From Phenylobacterium sp. (GTDB taxonomy: Bacteria > Pseudomonadota > Alphaproteobacteria > Caulobacterales > Caulobacteraceae): 64,000 nucleotides of DNA. The stretch lies in NCBI RefSeq assembly GCF_013822795.1, contig NZ_PNLB01000001.1, positions 186,001-250,000 on the forward strand. The letters run 5' to 3'. The position numbers and the translations under genes were made by a program. The notes under the pieces are model-generated. The model did no database searches, had not been told where the DNA came from, and saw nothing but the letters and a program-made list of their open reading frames with translations. Below, piece by piece: positions 63,802 to 64,000 of the stretch; positions within the stretch are counted from its first letter, which is position 1; every line of letters starts with the position of its first letter.

Positions 63802-64000
63802 ATGGTTTCCACTCGCGTTTCGTTTCTCGCCCTGGCGCTGGCCGCCGGTCTCGTCGGTCCGGCCGCGGCCGAGGTGCAGAACTTCGTGGTCATCGCCAAC
63901 GGCGAGAAGGTCGGCCACCTGACCGCCGACGTGCAGGGCCGCAAGGTCGCCGTCGACTATGCAGTCAGCAACAACGGCCGCGGGCCCAAGGCCAAGGAGG
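63802..64000 (+). CDS. Exported protein, N-terminal part only (probable amidohydrolase)
   Basis: 66 residues before the right edge. A signal peptide (MVSTRVSFLALALAAGLVG, cleaved after AAAE about residue 24) is followed by QNFVVIANGEKVGHLTADVQ and VSNNGRGPKAKE. This short N-terminal strand pair, with the GHLTAD and NNGRGP segments, resembles the start of large periplasmic amidohydrolases in Caulobacterales, but the metal motifs lie outside the window, so this is a guess from the N-terminus and the setting. Confidence 0.6.
   Translation, partial: MVSTRVSFLALALAAGLVGPAAAEVQNFVVIANGEKVGHLTADVQGRKVAVDYAVSNNGRGPKAKE

Overview
The window is a 64 kb, very GC-rich (roughly two thirds G+C) stretch of an alphaproteobacterial chromosome. 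A member of the Caulobacteraceae (Caulobacter, Phenylobacterium or a close relative) is the best guess. The clues are dnaG directly followed by rpoD, a DnaG without zinc-ligand cysteines, an HWE-family sensor kinase, long TonB-dependent receptors, several periplasmic S10 and M61 peptidases, and an ELM1/DUF1022 protein behind greA. Taxonomy is inferred from gene content; no 16S rRNA is present. No insertion sequence, prophage, CRISPR array or integrase was seen. Genes are dense and often overlap by ATGA or TGATG, so most transcription units are operons.

Left part (1-30 kb): core genes mixed with small accessory genes. On the minus strand lie greA-ELM1-GNAT, a P-loop kinase, an SDR, carB and a cold-shock gene. 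On the plus strand an ECF sigma factor and its RskA-like anti-sigma factor form a pair. carA (minus) follows, with a hairpin plus U-run in its leader. A PAS-DHp-REC protein lacks the ATPase domain. Next is a three-gene unit (small membrane protein, AhpD/CMD-like protein, ECF41 sigma factor) preceded by a textbook ECF41 promoter. Then come DUF808, an HWE kinase, dnaG-rpoD with a strong terminator, an adenosine-deaminase-like enzyme, a class C beta-lactamase-fold hydrolase, panD, a SIMPL protein and a CAU-decoding tRNA.

Middle part (30-44.4 kb): transport and detoxification. A minus-strand efflux operon (NodT outer-membrane factor, HlyD adaptor, DUF2955 inner-membrane protein) is followed by an AI-2E transporter coupled to a K+-channel-like protein. 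A second block holds an aldehyde dehydrogenase, a sulfatase, a haloalkane dehalogenase, a membrane-anchored metallo-beta-lactamase-fold hydrolase, a GST and a TetR regulator. The same inverted repeat, TGRCAC-N5-GTGTCA, lies before the sulfatase and in the dehalogenase/MBL divergent promoter. I infer that these genes form one TetR-controlled regulon.

Right part (44.3-64 kb): a long block for peptide use. It contains three S10 carboxypeptidase-like proteins, two M61 aminopeptidase-like proteins, a probable Tat-exported PLP enzyme, an Lrp regulator divergent from an aminotransferase, and a TonB-dependent receptor. Two ornithine-cyclodeaminase-family paralogues flank an APC permease, followed by a periplasmic amidohydrolase (dipeptidase-like) and the start of a second probable amidohydrolase. 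The simplest reading is uptake of peptides across the outer membrane, trimming from both ends in the periplasm, import of amino or imino acids, and their oxidation, reduction or transamination inside.
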